Assembly: GCA_033239005.1 (NCBI GenBank)
Contig: BSQZ01000010.1
Coordinates: forward strand, 7,568,501 to 7,632,500
DNA from: Lamellibrachia satsuma
Taxonomy: Eukaryota; Annelida; Polychaeta; Sabellida; Siboglinidae
Length of the DNA stretch: 64,000 nucleotides
Direction: 5' to 3'
A model generated the notes under the pieces. It saw only the letters and a list, made by a program, of their open reading frames with translations. It did not search any database and was not told where the DNA came from. How positions within the stretch are numbered: position 1 is the first letter of the stretch; each line of letters starts with the position of its first letter. Position numbers and translations under genes: made by a program. Positions 11,791 to 23,043 of this stretch are shown here, in pieces.

Positions 11791-13097
11791 TAATATATAC
11801 AAACACGCACGCACACACGAACGTGTGAACATTTCTGCTTATGAGCCTAACCACACGCTAGACATCGTCCCAGTGATTCACAGTACTTCTTAAAACGGAT
11901 TATTTAGTCTCAGACACCAATGTTGTCTTGGGAGAACAATGAATGTCTATGTCTTCCTCATCTACCACTCCAATCCAGCATATACACACGAGCTCTCGGT
12001 GACGTTTTTCCATGGATTAGGATGCAACATATACTGGTATTTTATAACGCTTTTTGCGGGCACACCAAATTTGCAGACTTCAAACTTCACTGCTGCGTGA
12101 TGGAGTCCGCATTCCGTTTTCGTTTGAATTCAGTGGAAATATACCCCAAAACTTGTATAGCAATCAATGCTATCAGTCTTATATCGACAACTAGACAAGC
12201 AAAAACACGTGTTTAAACAACGAACGTAACGATCGTCAAGACACCGTCAACCCACTGTACTGAGCACATGCTTCTCATAACATGGCTCTTTACATTATCG
12301 AGTAAGTTTCGCCATTACTCTAATCATTGAATCAGTTCCCGGATCAACCTACTTCGTTCAGCTTACCAGGTTCTAACTCAATTGACTAGTAATAGTAACA
12401 AAGAAACTTACCCTTCGTATAACAGAAGTCCAAGTTGGCTATATCATAGCAAAACCGCATTTATTCTTACGACATCTCCGCATCAATACAATTCGTTGTC
12501 TAAAACTGACTCTCATTATAAGTCTCTTCCACGAGAACTAAACTGGTTCATTCTAACTCTCTTTCACCAAGACTCAAATTGACTATCTGTATTTTTGGCA
12601 TCCATTTATACGTTTTCTTGCGCCAGGCACAGTCATTATGATTCCTCCCAGAAGGGAGGGCGTGTCCTTAAAATTCAGCAGAGCACTCTCAGCCGCTATT
12701 CTAGACAACCCACACAATTCTATACCTGGACACTCCCCTGGATGGGTTAATGCAATATTCCCTGTTTTATGTAACTATACTGTTCACTTTCTAGAACGAC
12801 CAATCTGAGTGCACTTCTATCCTTGCACTTGGACGGGTCAGCAAACACCGTTAATATAGCTGTACCGTTCGCTATCTAGATAGAGGTGTTCTTTTAATAT
12901 CGCTGTAGTCTTCTACTGGGGCAGTCTGGTTTGATATAGCCTTTTCTAGGAGGCTGACCTATTCGTCCGCTCTCGCTTACTTAGTTGTTTTCCTTCATCA
13001 ATCCGTTTACACACAACGTGTCTCCCTGCTACAACTACAGGGGTACATGACTTTACACCAAGTAACGCGCTTCGTAATGCTTACCCGGAACCCCCAC
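11791..13097. other. Intergenic, nothing recognised
   Basis: Short open frames only (for example 11920-12216), with no recognisable motifs. The part from about 12600 may belong to the repeat that received the LTR element, but nothing supports a specific call. Confidence 0.4.
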
Positions 13098-13350
13098 TGT
13101 CACGAAATACCCCAGCTCATACGAGCTGGTAGGATATATTTGGACTGGCTGCATAGTTGCAACCTTTGGACTCTAGCATAATATTATAGAGTAGTGGGCG
13201 CTGCATCTGTAGTAAACTAGTCTCTGCTAGGATCGAGAACAGTAAACATGTATAACTAGTCAGCAGCACAATGAACTAATAATCTTGACGTTTTGTTTGT
13301 ATGTTATTAACATAAAAGCAACCAATACCTCTACATGGTGTCAGAAGTGA
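13098..13350 (+). mobile_element. LTR plus primer-binding site of an LTR retrotransposon
   Basis: A 238-bp segment from TGTCACGAAATACC to ACCTCTACA (13098-13335) has the TG...CA ends of an LTR. It is followed at once by TGGTGTCAGAAGTG, the classic tRNA-type primer-binding sequence of Ty3/gypsy elements in marine invertebrates (SURL-like). About 50 bp further on, the internal region gives way to an unrelated LINE, so only the 5' LTR and leader survive. No partner LTR was found in the window. Confidence 0.65.
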
Positions 13351-13403
13351 CCTACTGTTACGTGTTGGCTGGATTACATAATCTGGATGGCTGAATTACA
13401 AGC

Positions 13404-14905
13404 TTAGCAGGATTTCGTCAATGGATCCTTTTGTCTTGAGAAGACAATGGTTTGCGCCGTCCTGGTTGTCAGTTCCGTTGTGCACATCGCCTGGTGTGGC
13501 CCCACCCTGGCTTGGCAGTCTCTGCCGCACTTGCTGCAGGTGAAAGTCGTCGACTGAGATGGTGCAGGTTTTGCAGACCTAGCTTTGCTTTCGCTGGTCC
13601 CTCTTCTCAGCCAGTTGCGTAGACCATTTTCTGCTTTTCTTATGCCATTCCGACCAATCAGCCTCCAATGACCTCGATCGTCAGCGACTGTCTCCCAGCT
13701 GTTCGTGTCTATGTCTGCCACCTTCATGTCACGCTTGCAGGTGTCTTTGTAGCGGAGATACGGATGGCCAGTAGACCGCGTCCCAGTGACAAGTTCGCTA
13801 TGCAGGAGATCTTTCGGTATACGACCGACAGCCATCCGATGAACATGGCCGAGTCACCGCAGACGTATGTAACTTAACACCTTGTAAATGCTGGAGGAGT
13901 GAACACGCTCCAGGACGTCTGTGACCCTTCATGACCCTGTCCTGCCACGAGATGCCTAGGACACGTCTGAGGGAGCGAAGGTGAAAACTGTTCAGTTACT
14001 TCTCTTTTCTTGCATACGTAGTCCAAACCTCACTACTGTAGAGTAGTGTGCTGAGAACACATGCATGGTATACATGCCGTTTCGTGTTTTCTGTCAGAAT
14101 GTTATTGCTCCACACTCTCCAGTTCAGTTTGGACATGATGGCTGCAGTTTTTCTATACGTATGTTAATTTCAGCATCCAGTGACAAATTATTGGTAATTG
14201 TGGAGCTTAGGTACGTGAAGCTATCATGTACAACTTCCAATGTCACGTTGTTGATGTTGATTGATGGCGGCATAAAAAAGTTCTGTCCCATGACATGTTT
14301 TTTTGATGCCGATGGTCAGACCAAATTCTTTGCAGGCGTGGGAGAGTCAATCCATTAGTTGCTGGAGATCTTCCTCGGTGTGAGTTGCTAGCGCGGTATC
14401 ATCAGCGAAAAGCATTTCTCGAAACAGCTTTCCGTCTGTCCTGGTGTGTAAGTAGACTCCCTCTATGGATGGACCAAAGGCGTATGACAGCATCAGGGAG
14501 AAGAATATGCCAAAGAGTGTTGGTGCCAGGACACATCCCTGTTTTACTACAAAGGGTTCGAGTGAAGCCCTGGCGTAGTTAACTGTGCCCTTCACGTTGT
14601 CGTGAAAGGAGGGGATCACACCTAGCAGCTTTGGGTGGTAGCCAATTTTCCCCACCAGCTTGAATAGTCCACTTCTGCTAAAAAGGTCAAACGCCTTAGT
14701 AAGATCAATGAAGGCGATATACAGAGGTCTTCTTTGTTAACATTTCCTTTGCAGTTGTCGGACAGAGAATATCAAGTCTATATTTCCAAGTTCTGAAGCC
14801 ACATTGAGATTCGGGATAGATGCGTTCAGCTAAGATCTGCAGTCTGCCGAGGGCAACGCGGGCAAAAACTTTTCCCACGGCACTCAACAAGAAGATACCG
14901 CAGTA
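13404..14905 (-). mobile_element. Degenerate LINE: RT domain and C-terminal zinc-knuckle region
   Basis: Read on the minus strand, 14905 to 13404. NYCGIFLLSAVGKVFARV and QCGFR (RT fingers; canonical NYRGISLLS and QCGFR) come first, then the segment near 14650-14350 with QGCVLAPTLFGIFFSLML and the catalytic FADDTAL. The C-terminal frame follows (13835-13404), with GRIPKDLLHSELVTGTRSTG, RYKDTCKRDMK, W..A.DR..WR and a CSKCGRDCQARVGPHQ metal-binding motif. Frameshifts and stops separate the blocks, and the N-terminal endonuclease is missing. The element is an old, 5'-truncated insertion of the class in which a C2H2-like knuckle follows the RT. Confidence 0.8.
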
Positions 14906-15770
14906 GTTATGCCGGCGATGCTCGCGATCTTTGTGACTTCAACGTACACTACGTCTACGGTCGTGCCGGCGATGCTCGCGATCTTTGTGACTTCAACGTA
15001 CACTACGGCGATGGTCGTGCCGGCGATGCTCTCGATCTTTGTGACTTCAACGTACACTACGCCTATGGTCGTGCCGGCGATGCTCGCGATCTTTGTGACT
15101 TCAACGTACACTACGGCTATGTTCGTGCCGGCGATGCTCGCGATCTTTGTGACTTCAACGTACACTACGGCTATGGTCGTGCCGGCGATGCTCGCGATCT
15201 TTGTGACTTCAACGTACACTACGGCTATGTTCGTACCTGCGATGCTCGCGATCTTTGTGACTTCAACGTACACTACGGCGATGGTCGTGCCGGCGATGCT
15301 CGCGATCTTTGTGACTTCAACGTACACTACGACTATGGTCGTGCCGGCGATGCTCGCGATCTTTGTGACTTCAACGTACACTACGGCGATGGTCGTGCCG
15401 GAGATGCTCGCGATCTCACCTACCTTCTCCGCGAGACTGATTTCCAACAGCACGTGACGGAACCGATCCACGTGGGTCGTAACATCTTCGACCTCGTGAT
15501 AACACGAAACAGGCACGACTGCATCGTATCGGCTGTATTAGTAGAAACTCTGTTAACCGACCATCTTGTGATCCAATGCGACCTTGTCACAGTCATATCT
15601 GCTGTATTAGTAGGAACTCTGTTAACCGACCATCGTGTGATCCAGTGCGACCTTATCACAGTCAAACCGAGACGGCTGAGAAAAAAATCACCTACAGGAA
15701 ATACGCTGCAATTGACAAGGCTGAATTTGTCGCATACCTGAGAACATCGCGACGTATTTAAATCATTCAT
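14906..15770 (+). mobile_element. LINE endonuclease fragment containing an internal minisatellite
   Basis: In the plus-strand frame after the array (from about 15375) the reading is DFNVHYGDGRAGDARDL, TYLLRETDFQQHVTEPIHVG, R.IFDLVITR and LLTDHLVIQCDL. This is the C-terminal half of an APE-type LINE endonuclease, including the GDFN-like and SDH-like (TDH) motifs. A 72-bp tandem duplication (about 15525-15668) repeats the SAVLVETLLTDHLVIQCDL block. Upstream, the DFN segment itself has been expanded into the 54-bp array. It lies head-on against the minus-strand RT relic at about 14905, so the two are separate insertions. Confidence 0.75.
14908..15412. repeat. 54-bp minisatellite derived from LINE endonuclease code
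   Basis: About 9.4 copies of a 54-bp (18-codon) unit beginning GCCGGCGATGCTCGCGATCT. Because the period is a multiple of three, frames stay open on both strands for up to 210 codons, for example (PAMLAIFVTSTYTTAMVV)n in one plus frame. The biologically original frame is DFNVHYGDGRAGDARDLC, homologous to the endonuclease segment that follows the array. The long open frames are an artefact of periodicity, not genes. Confidence 0.95.
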
Positions 15771-15918
15771 TTCTAGTACACAAATACAACCTTATTATTT
15801 TATTATTGTCTGTTTTAGTCATAATAAGGTATTATTGATTCCCGACTGGTGACAGAAACTAGAATAAGTCATTACATTCTGATGTACTTTTATTAAATGG
15901 GCACACACCTAAGAACTC

Positions 15919-16138
15919 CGATCTAGGCCCTATACCGTTAACAACCACCACCAAAAGATACTCGATCTAGGCCCTATACCGGTAACAACCACCACCAAAA
16001 GATACTCGATTTAGGCCCTATACCGTTAACAACCACCACCAAAAGATACTCGATCTATGCCCTATACCGTTAACAACCACCACCAAAAGATACTCGATCT
16101 AGGCCCTATACCGTTAACAACCACCACCAAAAGATACT
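15919..16138. repeat. 44-bp minisatellite, 5 copies
   Basis: Units start CGATCTAGGCCCTATACCGT at 15919, 15963, 16007, 16051 and 16095. A degenerate sixth copy lies apart at about 16252-16305, separated by a G/C-rich segment that is itself loosely repeated (TGCGGCCCTGCGC at about 16193 and 16325). Confidence 0.93.
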
Positions 16139-16683
16139 CGTTTTAGCCGCAGCAGTAGTGTGCCTTTGATGTCGTATAAGGCTGCATGTGTTTGCGGCCC
16201 TGCGCAAACGTTGCCCGACACATGCATACCCAGTCTAGCAGTTTATGATACCGAAAAATCCCATCTATACCCTATACCGTCAAAAACCACCACCCAAAGA
16301 TACTCGCTTCGCATTAAGCTTTGTCTGCGGCCCTGCGCCAACATCGCTCAACACGGGCATCCACAACCTCACTGATTACGCCGCCGAGGGCGATACAAGT
16401 GGACATTATTATAGTTCGTCGTCAAGTCACTATTGTTTTGCCTGCGCGAACGGGTTTCTACCCATGCGCAGGGAATCACTAAGGTAAAGCCAACACTGAT
16501 TATTGGGTACCGATGTAAAACTCCAAGAAGTGCACCATGTATAGCAATACGCTTAGTGCAGTATTCTAGTCACAAACGTCACTGGGTAAACATTTGTGTT
16601 ACCATACTTGCCGATGCGTAACAAGTTCCTTTGTTGCAGGTATGCCTATGTAGTATAGCAGTTTGATACATTCTCGTTAGTTA

Positions 16684-17898
16684 CTAGTTCACTATTAAAA
16701 TATTACGGACTAAACTCAAGGAACTGTTACGAAGCATCTCCTGCGATTTGGCAGATTCATAACCGAGTCTCCGCATGACATACTGACAATTTGGTAACTC
16801 CTGCATTGCACTCACAAAATAAAACGGCAGTTTATTTCGCCACGCCTCAGCGGTTTGCGTCGAATTACGCGAAGTGGAGTAAAAATTGCGTCCAACAGCT
16901 TTGTTGCTTTTGGTTGTTGCCTTCCGAAGCCACGCCAGCACATTCTTATGCAGCGACATGCCTAGGCTGGAATACAGGGTACGAGCCATGTCTTCTGGGT
17001 GGTAGGCAAAATCTTCGTAGCGAACGAGATGGTAGAAATCGTTGAACGACGGGTCGGCAGCCTTCCACGATGCCAGCCTGACGAGGGCGTCGCGTACCCG
17101 CTTGCAGTGGTACGACGCCTTCCCCACAAGTACGTCGAAGTTCTCGCGAATGTACGCACTTCGCTGTTGTTTCGCTTTGTACTGGTCGATGGTTATTCGT
17201 GAACTGATGACGCCACGCGGGTCGCGAAGCAGATGAACGATTTGCATTTCTTCCTGTAAGAACTTCTTAATCAGGACCAGTTGCGCTGGGTAAATACGAA
17301 TCACCTTGATGGCGACATAACGGGTGTGTCTACACATAAACTGTACCCGTTTAATGTGGCCACTCCTACAATGATAATCGTGTGTGCCTTGCTTCAAGTG
17401 TCGCAAGAAAATTGTACACGCAGGAATTGAAAGCATCCGCTCATAAACTGGCAGTTCTTCAACGTCACGTAGCGCATCAGTAAAAGCGCAGCTGAACAAT
17501 TTCTTGATATAACTGTTAATGCTAGAAAGGCTTATATCTGCCAAACTGTCGTTGGTTTTAATCACTTGTAGCGGCTCAAATAAGTACGCGACATCCGGGT
17601 GCTCGTTGAGCAACTGTCCAATAAACGACGACCCGGAACGCCGAGTTGTCAGCACGAGAATTGGTTTCTTGCTACCGCCCTGTACATTTGGTCTGGTTGT
17701 GGTTATATTAACATCAGTCCGTCTGGTGTGTTTCGCTATTAATGTTTGCCTGTTGTCGTGTACATGGTTGTCCAACACGATCGAGGCGTCATCGAATCGT
17801 AAATGCAGGGTAGTCGGCTGCAACGTTGAGATGTAGTACACAATGCTGATGACTCCAACGATGCAGAGTCCAAGAAATTGCCGCCTGCGCACCGCCAT
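16684..17898 (-). CDS. Carbohydrate sulfotransferase (CHST1/CHST3-like), single exon
   Basis: 404 codons, complete and uninterrupted. It is a type II Golgi protein: a short basic N-tail (MAVRRR), one membrane anchor at about residues 8-26, a stem, then the catalytic domain. The 5'-phosphosulfate loop of PAPS binding is TTRRSGSSF (84-92), followed by GQLLNEHPDVAYLFEP (94-109), a hallmark of the galactose/GalNAc/GlcNAc 6-O-sulfotransferase family. The 3'-phosphate loop is IVHLLRDPRGVISSR (220-234). N-glycosylation sequons are near N64, N116, N345 and N391. The usual length in the family is about 390-480 residues. It should transfer sulfate from PAPS to C6 of a sugar in a glycosaminoglycan or mucin-type glycan; the exact acceptor cannot be read. 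The start has a good context (ACAATGG). An intronless reading frame is common in this family. No neighbouring host gene is coupled to it. Confidence 0.93.
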   Translation of the reverse strand: MAVRRRQFLGLCIVGVISIVYYISTLQPTTLHLRFDDASIVLDNHVHDNRQTLIAKHTRRTDVNITTTRPNVQGGSKKPILVLTTRRSGSSFIGQLLNEHPDVAYLFEPLQVIKTNDSLADISLSSINSYIKKLFSCAFTDALRDVEELPVYERMLSIPACTIFLRHLKQGTHDYHCRSGHIKRVQFMCRHTRYVAIKVIRIYPAQLVLIKKFLQEEMQIVHLLRDPRGVISSRITIDQYKAKQQRSAYIRENFDVLVGKASYHCKRVRDALVRLASWKAADPSFNDFYHLVRYEDFAYHPEDMARTLYSSLGMSLHKNVLAWLRKATTKSNKAVGRNFYSTSRNSTQTAEAWRNKLPFYFVSAMQELPNCQYVMRRLGYESAKSQEMLRNSSLSLVRNILIVN

Positions 17899-18737
17899 TG
17901 TCTTCTCCGAATGCGTCGTCTTCTGCCTTGTTACTCATGTATTCTGAAACGAAGCCAATTCATGTATCAACATCTAGCAACATCGCAATGCCAGTTATGT
18001 AGACACGGTACAGTATATCTAGACATATGTTTGTGTTCAGCATGATGATAGCAGGTGTACAGCCTAAGCAAAGTGCAATCTAAAGAAATACTGGCTACCT
18101 GCCAGTTAGCCTGAAAATACCGAATGCATGGGCCACAGGTGAGCTTACCAGTTGCACCTATCTTTAAGTTGGGGGTACTATATCTTCGAGAATATACTGC
18201 TAAAAGGTAATACTTCATTATTCTGCAGGTTGTAAAGTCATCTCCCAAGGTGGGATGAGCTAAAACGTGTATGTAAAATAAAATCGTGCAGTTCAGGGTT
18301 CTCTTGGGGATAAACACTACCTGTAAAACACGTAATTCAAAATGGCCGCGCTCATGCGTCAACACTATTGACAAAGAAGATTGATTCTTCAGATGGAAGA
18401 CAACTTGTGGGATAATTATGAAATATAGAATGGTACACGTACATAGAATAAAAGTGTAATTAATAAATCAGTACTTCCACAATAAAGGTGCCTCGATGGC
18501 AATTAGTTGGCGGTGGTGGTTTAAGTGCTTTGTTTGGACTGCCATTCATTGTGTGCCTCAATTGCAATCAGTTGGCATTGCAGCTTTAAGTGCTTTCTTC
18601 TTTTGCACTACGGGTCATTTGTACTTCATTCATTCAATGCTATCCTCTTGCTAGGTAGTTAGCAGAATTGATAGAGCTGCATCGTGGACGCTTCTGCAGT
18701 GGCTCGTGAGAGATGGGAGGTCAACTGCAGGTTACAC

Positions 18738-18770
18738 GTGTGTGCGTGCGTGCGTGCGAGCGTGCGTGCA
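18738..18770. repeat. (GTGC)n microsatellite
   Basis: Short GTGC/GTGT tetranucleotide run. Confidence 0.85.
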
Positions 18771-18811
18771 TGTGTGGTCTTTTAATGTCCCTAGCATATA
18801 CACCAGATAAA

Positions 18812-18932
18812 GGAACAAACTGATTTTAGTGTCTCTTCTGAAAGGTAAAGTGGGGTGAACGAAATTACCCAAGTTTTCAAAAGAACAAACTGATTTTAGT
18901 GTCTGTTCTGAAAGGCAAAGTGGGGTAAAAAA
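18812..18932. repeat. Tandem duplication, about 66-68 bp
   Basis: Two copies of AACAAACTGATTTTAGTGTC..TTCTGAAAGG.AAAGTGGGGT (about 18814-18860 and 18882-18928), separated by a short divergent spacer. Confidence 0.8.
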
Positions 18933-20223
18933 AAACTGCATGTAATAAGTGTGCTTGCCAATATTACAGGTATGCCCCCCCTCCCCGTTTTCCTGCATAG
19001 CAAGCACCCCTGTTACAACTATGTCATCATAACCGTATAGAACAGTAACATAACCATAACATAACACTATAGAACAGTACCTTCCCTTGCATAGGAAAAG
19101 TGAGATTACCCTATTAGGCAAACTGGCATTAATTTATAGTTGAATCAGACACATCAAAATTAATGAACCAGCTGATTAACATGCGTTGAGACTCGAATAA
19201 CAAGACAAGTTTGTAAGATAAAATTGCATTTATTACAGCTTACTAACTAAACTGATAAACTAAACTTACTACTAAAATAATGCAAAACGAAGTTGCTTGG
19301 TCATTGCACAATTTACATTGCTGATCTAACTTCAGTACCACACCAAGGAGTGAGCCTGTACAAATACAAACAGAACAAGTCAGCTACTGTATTTGCATAT
19401 CGTAGTGTCCAGTGAAAGATAAGATGATTCATATACATCTATTAAGTACCACAGTTCCAACACATTGGTGCTGTTCACAATACTGTCTTTAAAATACATG
19501 TTATCTTATTCAGTACTAATATATAATAATATTAATGTTTATCCATAAATTCCCTAGCACACATGTAGGTATTAATGTAAAACTAGTACTCTACATGTAT
19601 AAGCCCCTAATAGCATAAACTCAACAGTCAACAATGTTGTCTGTTTCATATGTATATTGCCCAAGACATTGCCTGACTAGCCTAGGTGTCATTACACTGT
19701 TGTTTACAAACAAGTCTTGACACTGCTCAACTCACAAGTCTGTAGGGTCTATGCTAGGGAATAGTCAAGATCAACCCTCTCACAGCCATTTCTTAGAGCA
19801 ATTAATCAATAACTTCAAAAGGAGAGAGGGCACCAACCTGATCCTGGCTAGAGTACCTAATAGCTTATTACAGGCACAATCTATCCATGCACCTTGAATA
19901 TAAAATATCATAACATATTAACTATAACAGCAACACCACTAAACATTAAATACAAATAGATTATGTGCTCTTAAACAAGATTAGTTTTGTCGTTGCCTGT
20001 CGTGATGATGGCGTGTTCATGAGTGCAATAATCTTCGTGTGTCTTCATGCATATGTCTTCATTCTCACTGTAAGGTATGACCGAATGATTTGTCTTGTCA
20101 ATACACACATATGGTCTATATCAGTCAGGCATGTAAAAATAAAATATAACACAACAGGTTAAGCCATATCATAACCAAAACAACCACAATATATTGTAAT
20201 ACATATCGATCCTGCATATTTTT

Positions 20224-20998
20224 TCAACCATCTTTGAAGATGATTGGTTGTGTGACTGTACTTAATCTGCGAGCCACTTTGGTAGGATTTGGAACATCAT
20301 GAAGTTCCACCACATTACTGCCTACAGATGACTCAGCAGGGCACTTTCTGGCCTTTCTACCTTTCTGTTATTGTTTCGGTTGCAGGTGGGAAGGGACGTT
20401 GAAAATGGAGGGAACTGCCCAATCATAGTCGTCTTCCAAACTTGTTGGGATGAACCACAAAACACTTCTCCTCAAGGACTCAGACCTCAGTTGGGAATTG
20501 CATTGGTGGCCATGTTAACGTTTTGTCTGATTATAAGAAAACCTGACCATAAAAAATTCTTAAATAAATGTGCAGCAACTGCCATCATCTCATTGACATG
20601 ATCACCAACTTTTATCAAAATCACATACCTCCAGCTTTTTAAAATGCCCCCACATGCGATGACCGTCAATATTTACAAAAATAGCCGTGTATTCATGTGC
20701 CCATGTGGCACATAGCAGAAAAATTCCCATAAATCCCTCCGCAGTTAAACTCTCCAAAAAATGCACTATTTCACAGCCAATAGCTTCTATAAACAAACCT
20801 GTGAATATTCATGCTCAAAGGCGCTCATGTCACATATGAATTTATTAAGTTCACATTTCACAATTTCACGTGCCCTACATTCGTGTGAAACAGTAAACAG
20901 GAAGGTCAACTGTGGTCTTACCCCTCAAAGTGTTCACTGCAAAGATAACTGTTGCTTGTTGGTGTCCAGTCTTTCCTCCTGATTGCCTGCATCCATGC
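20224..20998 (-). pseudogene. Broken THAP-domain gene or transposase relic
   Basis: Minus-strand block 1 (about 20998-20922) reads WMQAIRRKDWTPTSNSYLCS then EHFEG and a GTAAG donor, the central part of a THAP zinc finger (W..A..R..W.P.....LCS.HF). Block 2 (about 20490-20378) carries EKCFVVHPNKFGRRL in one frame and AVPSIFNVPSHLQPK in the next, the end of a THAP domain with its AVPSIF motif, so a one-base shift lies between. A stop then precedes KGRKARKCPAESSVG, which runs to a stop at 20224; an AG just before it could be a splice acceptor. The N-terminal CxxxxC part was not found. This may be a decayed host THAP gene or a P/ISL2EU-type transposase remnant; no DDE domain is seen. It is not close enough to the 42.8-kb THAP domain to be called a copy. 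Confidence 0.5.
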
Positions 20999-21342
20999 TG
21001 CTCTGTGTTATGGCCTTTTCTTTACGTCTAGGAATCTGCATACAGCAATAATCTTTATCAGTAATAATCAGAATATTGCCCCATTGGGGGGGGAAGAAGT
21101 TGGGGGTGGGCCATTGTCATAGTTCTAAAATTTGTGGGAGAAGTGGGACCACTGCCACACACCGCTCATTAAACATTTTGGTATAAAATGTGTTGTACCA
21201 GATCTATATAATAGCATGACTATTAAATAATTTGTTGTTAAGGGGTTCATCACATCATATATGTATATGTAGTATATAGTAATGCATACTAAACTAAAGT
21301 ATTACTAATATTATCCCTGACAACAAATGGTAGAAATTTAGA
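20999..21342. other. Intergenic, nothing recognised
   Basis: Contains a G-rich tract (about 21086-21115) and AT-rich sequence. No N-terminal THAP exon was recognised here, although one would be expected if the relic at 20224-20998 were spliced. Confidence 0.35.
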
Positions 21343-21457
21343 CATTGTACTATAAAACAATATACTGCTGGCAATAATATTTTAGTTTAGTAGGTATTTA
21401 CTTATTATACGTAAGTAGATTTCGAAATAAGTAAAAGATTATTGCCAGCAGTATACC
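21343..21457. mobile_element. Palindromic MITE, copy 1
   Basis: Arms TATACTGCTGGCAATAAT (21361) and ATTATTGCCAGCAGTATA (21438) are perfect inverse complements flanking an AT-rich core with GTTTAGTAGGTAT and ACGTAAGTAGAT. The preceding GACATTGTACTATAAAACA is shared with the copy at 22931, so the repeat unit extends left of the palindrome. Confidence 0.75.
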
Positions 21458-21779
21458 GTACTAGCAGTAGCTTTATTTAGCAATATAACAGTACATCAAA
21501 TACAAGATTATTACAATGTACATAATGTCAATGTGTTATATTGCATGGTGGTCACGTGGCTCGTTGCCGTCTTCCTGTGACCCCATTGAAACTACTTATC
21601 ATTAGTTAAGGCATGGGGCAACGAATTGAGGAAGTTGTAGTAGTATAGTGTGAATGCCTGAATCCAAACACACATTGACATATAAGCTTACCAGCCGAAA
21701 CAAGATACTTCCACAAGTCCATGTGGTTTGAATGGTTGGTGGTTTCAAACATTTCTAAATGCACACCGTACATTGAGGG

Positions 21780-22965
21780 TTTAAACAGTGCACAGAACGA
21801 GGGTATTCATCTAAATATTGTTTAGATAACATGTGTTTAAACTTTGACCCATGGTTGATATTCTGTACCTTATTACCTATGCTGTTCTACATTTTTGTAA
21901 AATTATGTTTAGGCAACTTAGATGAAAAATGTGTTCTAGGAATCTCTTTTGCAAGAAAGTTGTGTTGTCTAGTGATTATACTATTTTCAGCCAAATTCTT
22001 TTTGGGTATATAATTTGTAAATGACTTAGGCAGTAGGTGAAAGTCATACATAAATAGCGAGACATTCAACTTATATACACGATGTTAAGTATATTTTAGA
22101 ATTTAAATATGGGATCAGTGTATTTCAATTTCCCTTATTGTTAATTATTTGTATGGCGCATTTTTGTAAAGTTAGTAACTTACTTATAGTGTTTCCATTT
22201 CCCCGTGTTTGTACGTCGTAAGTTATATAACTATGGATTAGAGTATAAAACAGTGATTTTAACATTTTCTGTGGTATGATGTTTCACTTTATTGATTGCA
22301 AAATGTGTGTCTAAATGTAGTCCTAGAAATTTCACAGATTCTTCTTTATTGTTCTTGCCAACCTGGTTAATAATGTCATTGTTTACTTTAATACTTTTGT
22401 TTACACTGCTTTTGATGTCTACAGGGCTAAAAATGCAAAAATTCTTTTATTTTGTTTTTAACATTTAGAGATAACTTATTTGCACAGAAACAATGGTACA
22501 ATTGTTTTAATTCTTGATTCATATTATTAATTAAATAATCAATATGTGAACCTGATTGGTAAACAGTTGTGTCATCAGTGAAAGATAAAAAATTTATAAA
22601 CTTAGAGTTTATGTCATTAATATAAATTAGAAAGATAACTGGTCCTAATATAGATCCTTGAGGTACTCCATTTTGTTATGCTTTTCAATGACGATTTGCT
22701 TTTGTTTATCTCAATATATTGTTTGCGATTAGATAGATAACTGGCAAACCATTTATTCCTCTTATTCCAATGTGACTTAACTTACACAGCAATACGTTGT
22801 GATTAGTTGTATCAAATGTCTTTGAAAGGTCAAGGAGCACAGCTAATTTAATATCTTTAGTTGTTTTGCTATTAGTATCTACAATGTCCTTAAGCAAGTG
22901 TAATATTGGTTGAATAGTACTGTAATTTGGACATTGTACTATAAAACAGTATACTACTGGCAATA
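21780..22965 (-). mobile_element. Degenerate LINE reverse transcriptase (CR1/Jockey-like)
   Basis: Minus strand from 22965. KDIKLAVLLDLSKTFDTTNH is RT motif A (canonical AVFLDLSKAFDTVNH), then the L.KL.H.GIRG loop. Near 22700-22560 NRKQYIEINKSKS..L and the SFTDDTTVYQSG catalytic motif (canonical F.DDT) can be read in shifted frames. Further on come NKLSLNVKTKNFCIFSP and a C-terminal stretch near 22069-21880 (LPKSFTNYIPKKNL). Several frameshifts and stops are present. It is flanked by two copies of the palindromic MITE (21343 and 22929). Confidence 0.75.
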
Positions 22966-23043
22966 ATTGTTTAGTTTAGTAGGATATATTTACTATACGT
23001 ATGTAGATACCTACTAAACAAAAATATTATTGCCAGCAGTATA
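22929..23043. mobile_element. Palindromic MITE, copy 2
   Basis: Same family as 21343-21457: arms TATACTACTGGCAATAAT (22950) and ATTATTGCCAGCAGTATA (23026) around GTTTAGTAGGATA..TATGTAGATACCTACTAAAC. Its last TA is the target site of the next element. Confidence 0.75.

Larger units (their letters stand above)
17899..20223. other. Intergenic, no gene recognised
   Basis: Upstream of the sulfotransferase and downstream of the THAP relic. It contains a (GTGC)n stretch (about 18738-18770), an imperfect tandem duplication with units starting CTCGATGGCAATTAGTTGGC (about 18492) and again near 18557, and a 66-bp duplication of AACAAACTGATTTTAGTGTC (18814 and 18882). A 135-codon minus-strand open stretch at 17967-18374 shows no recognisable motif. 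Confidence 0.4.

Noticed and set aside
14884..15516. Long open frames on both strands (182 and 210 codons) over the 54-bp array
   Set aside because: They follow from a repeat period divisible by three. Only the DFN...DARDL frame has homology, as a LINE endonuclease piece.
17967..18374. 135-codon minus-strand open frame upstream of the sulfotransferase
   Set aside because: No motif, poor composition for a protein, no splice or start support.
20602..20796. Exon-like open stretch ending at a GTATGT donor between the THAP blocks
   Set aside because: It does not fit the THAP frame on either side and resembles no known domain; it is more likely intron or decayed sequence.
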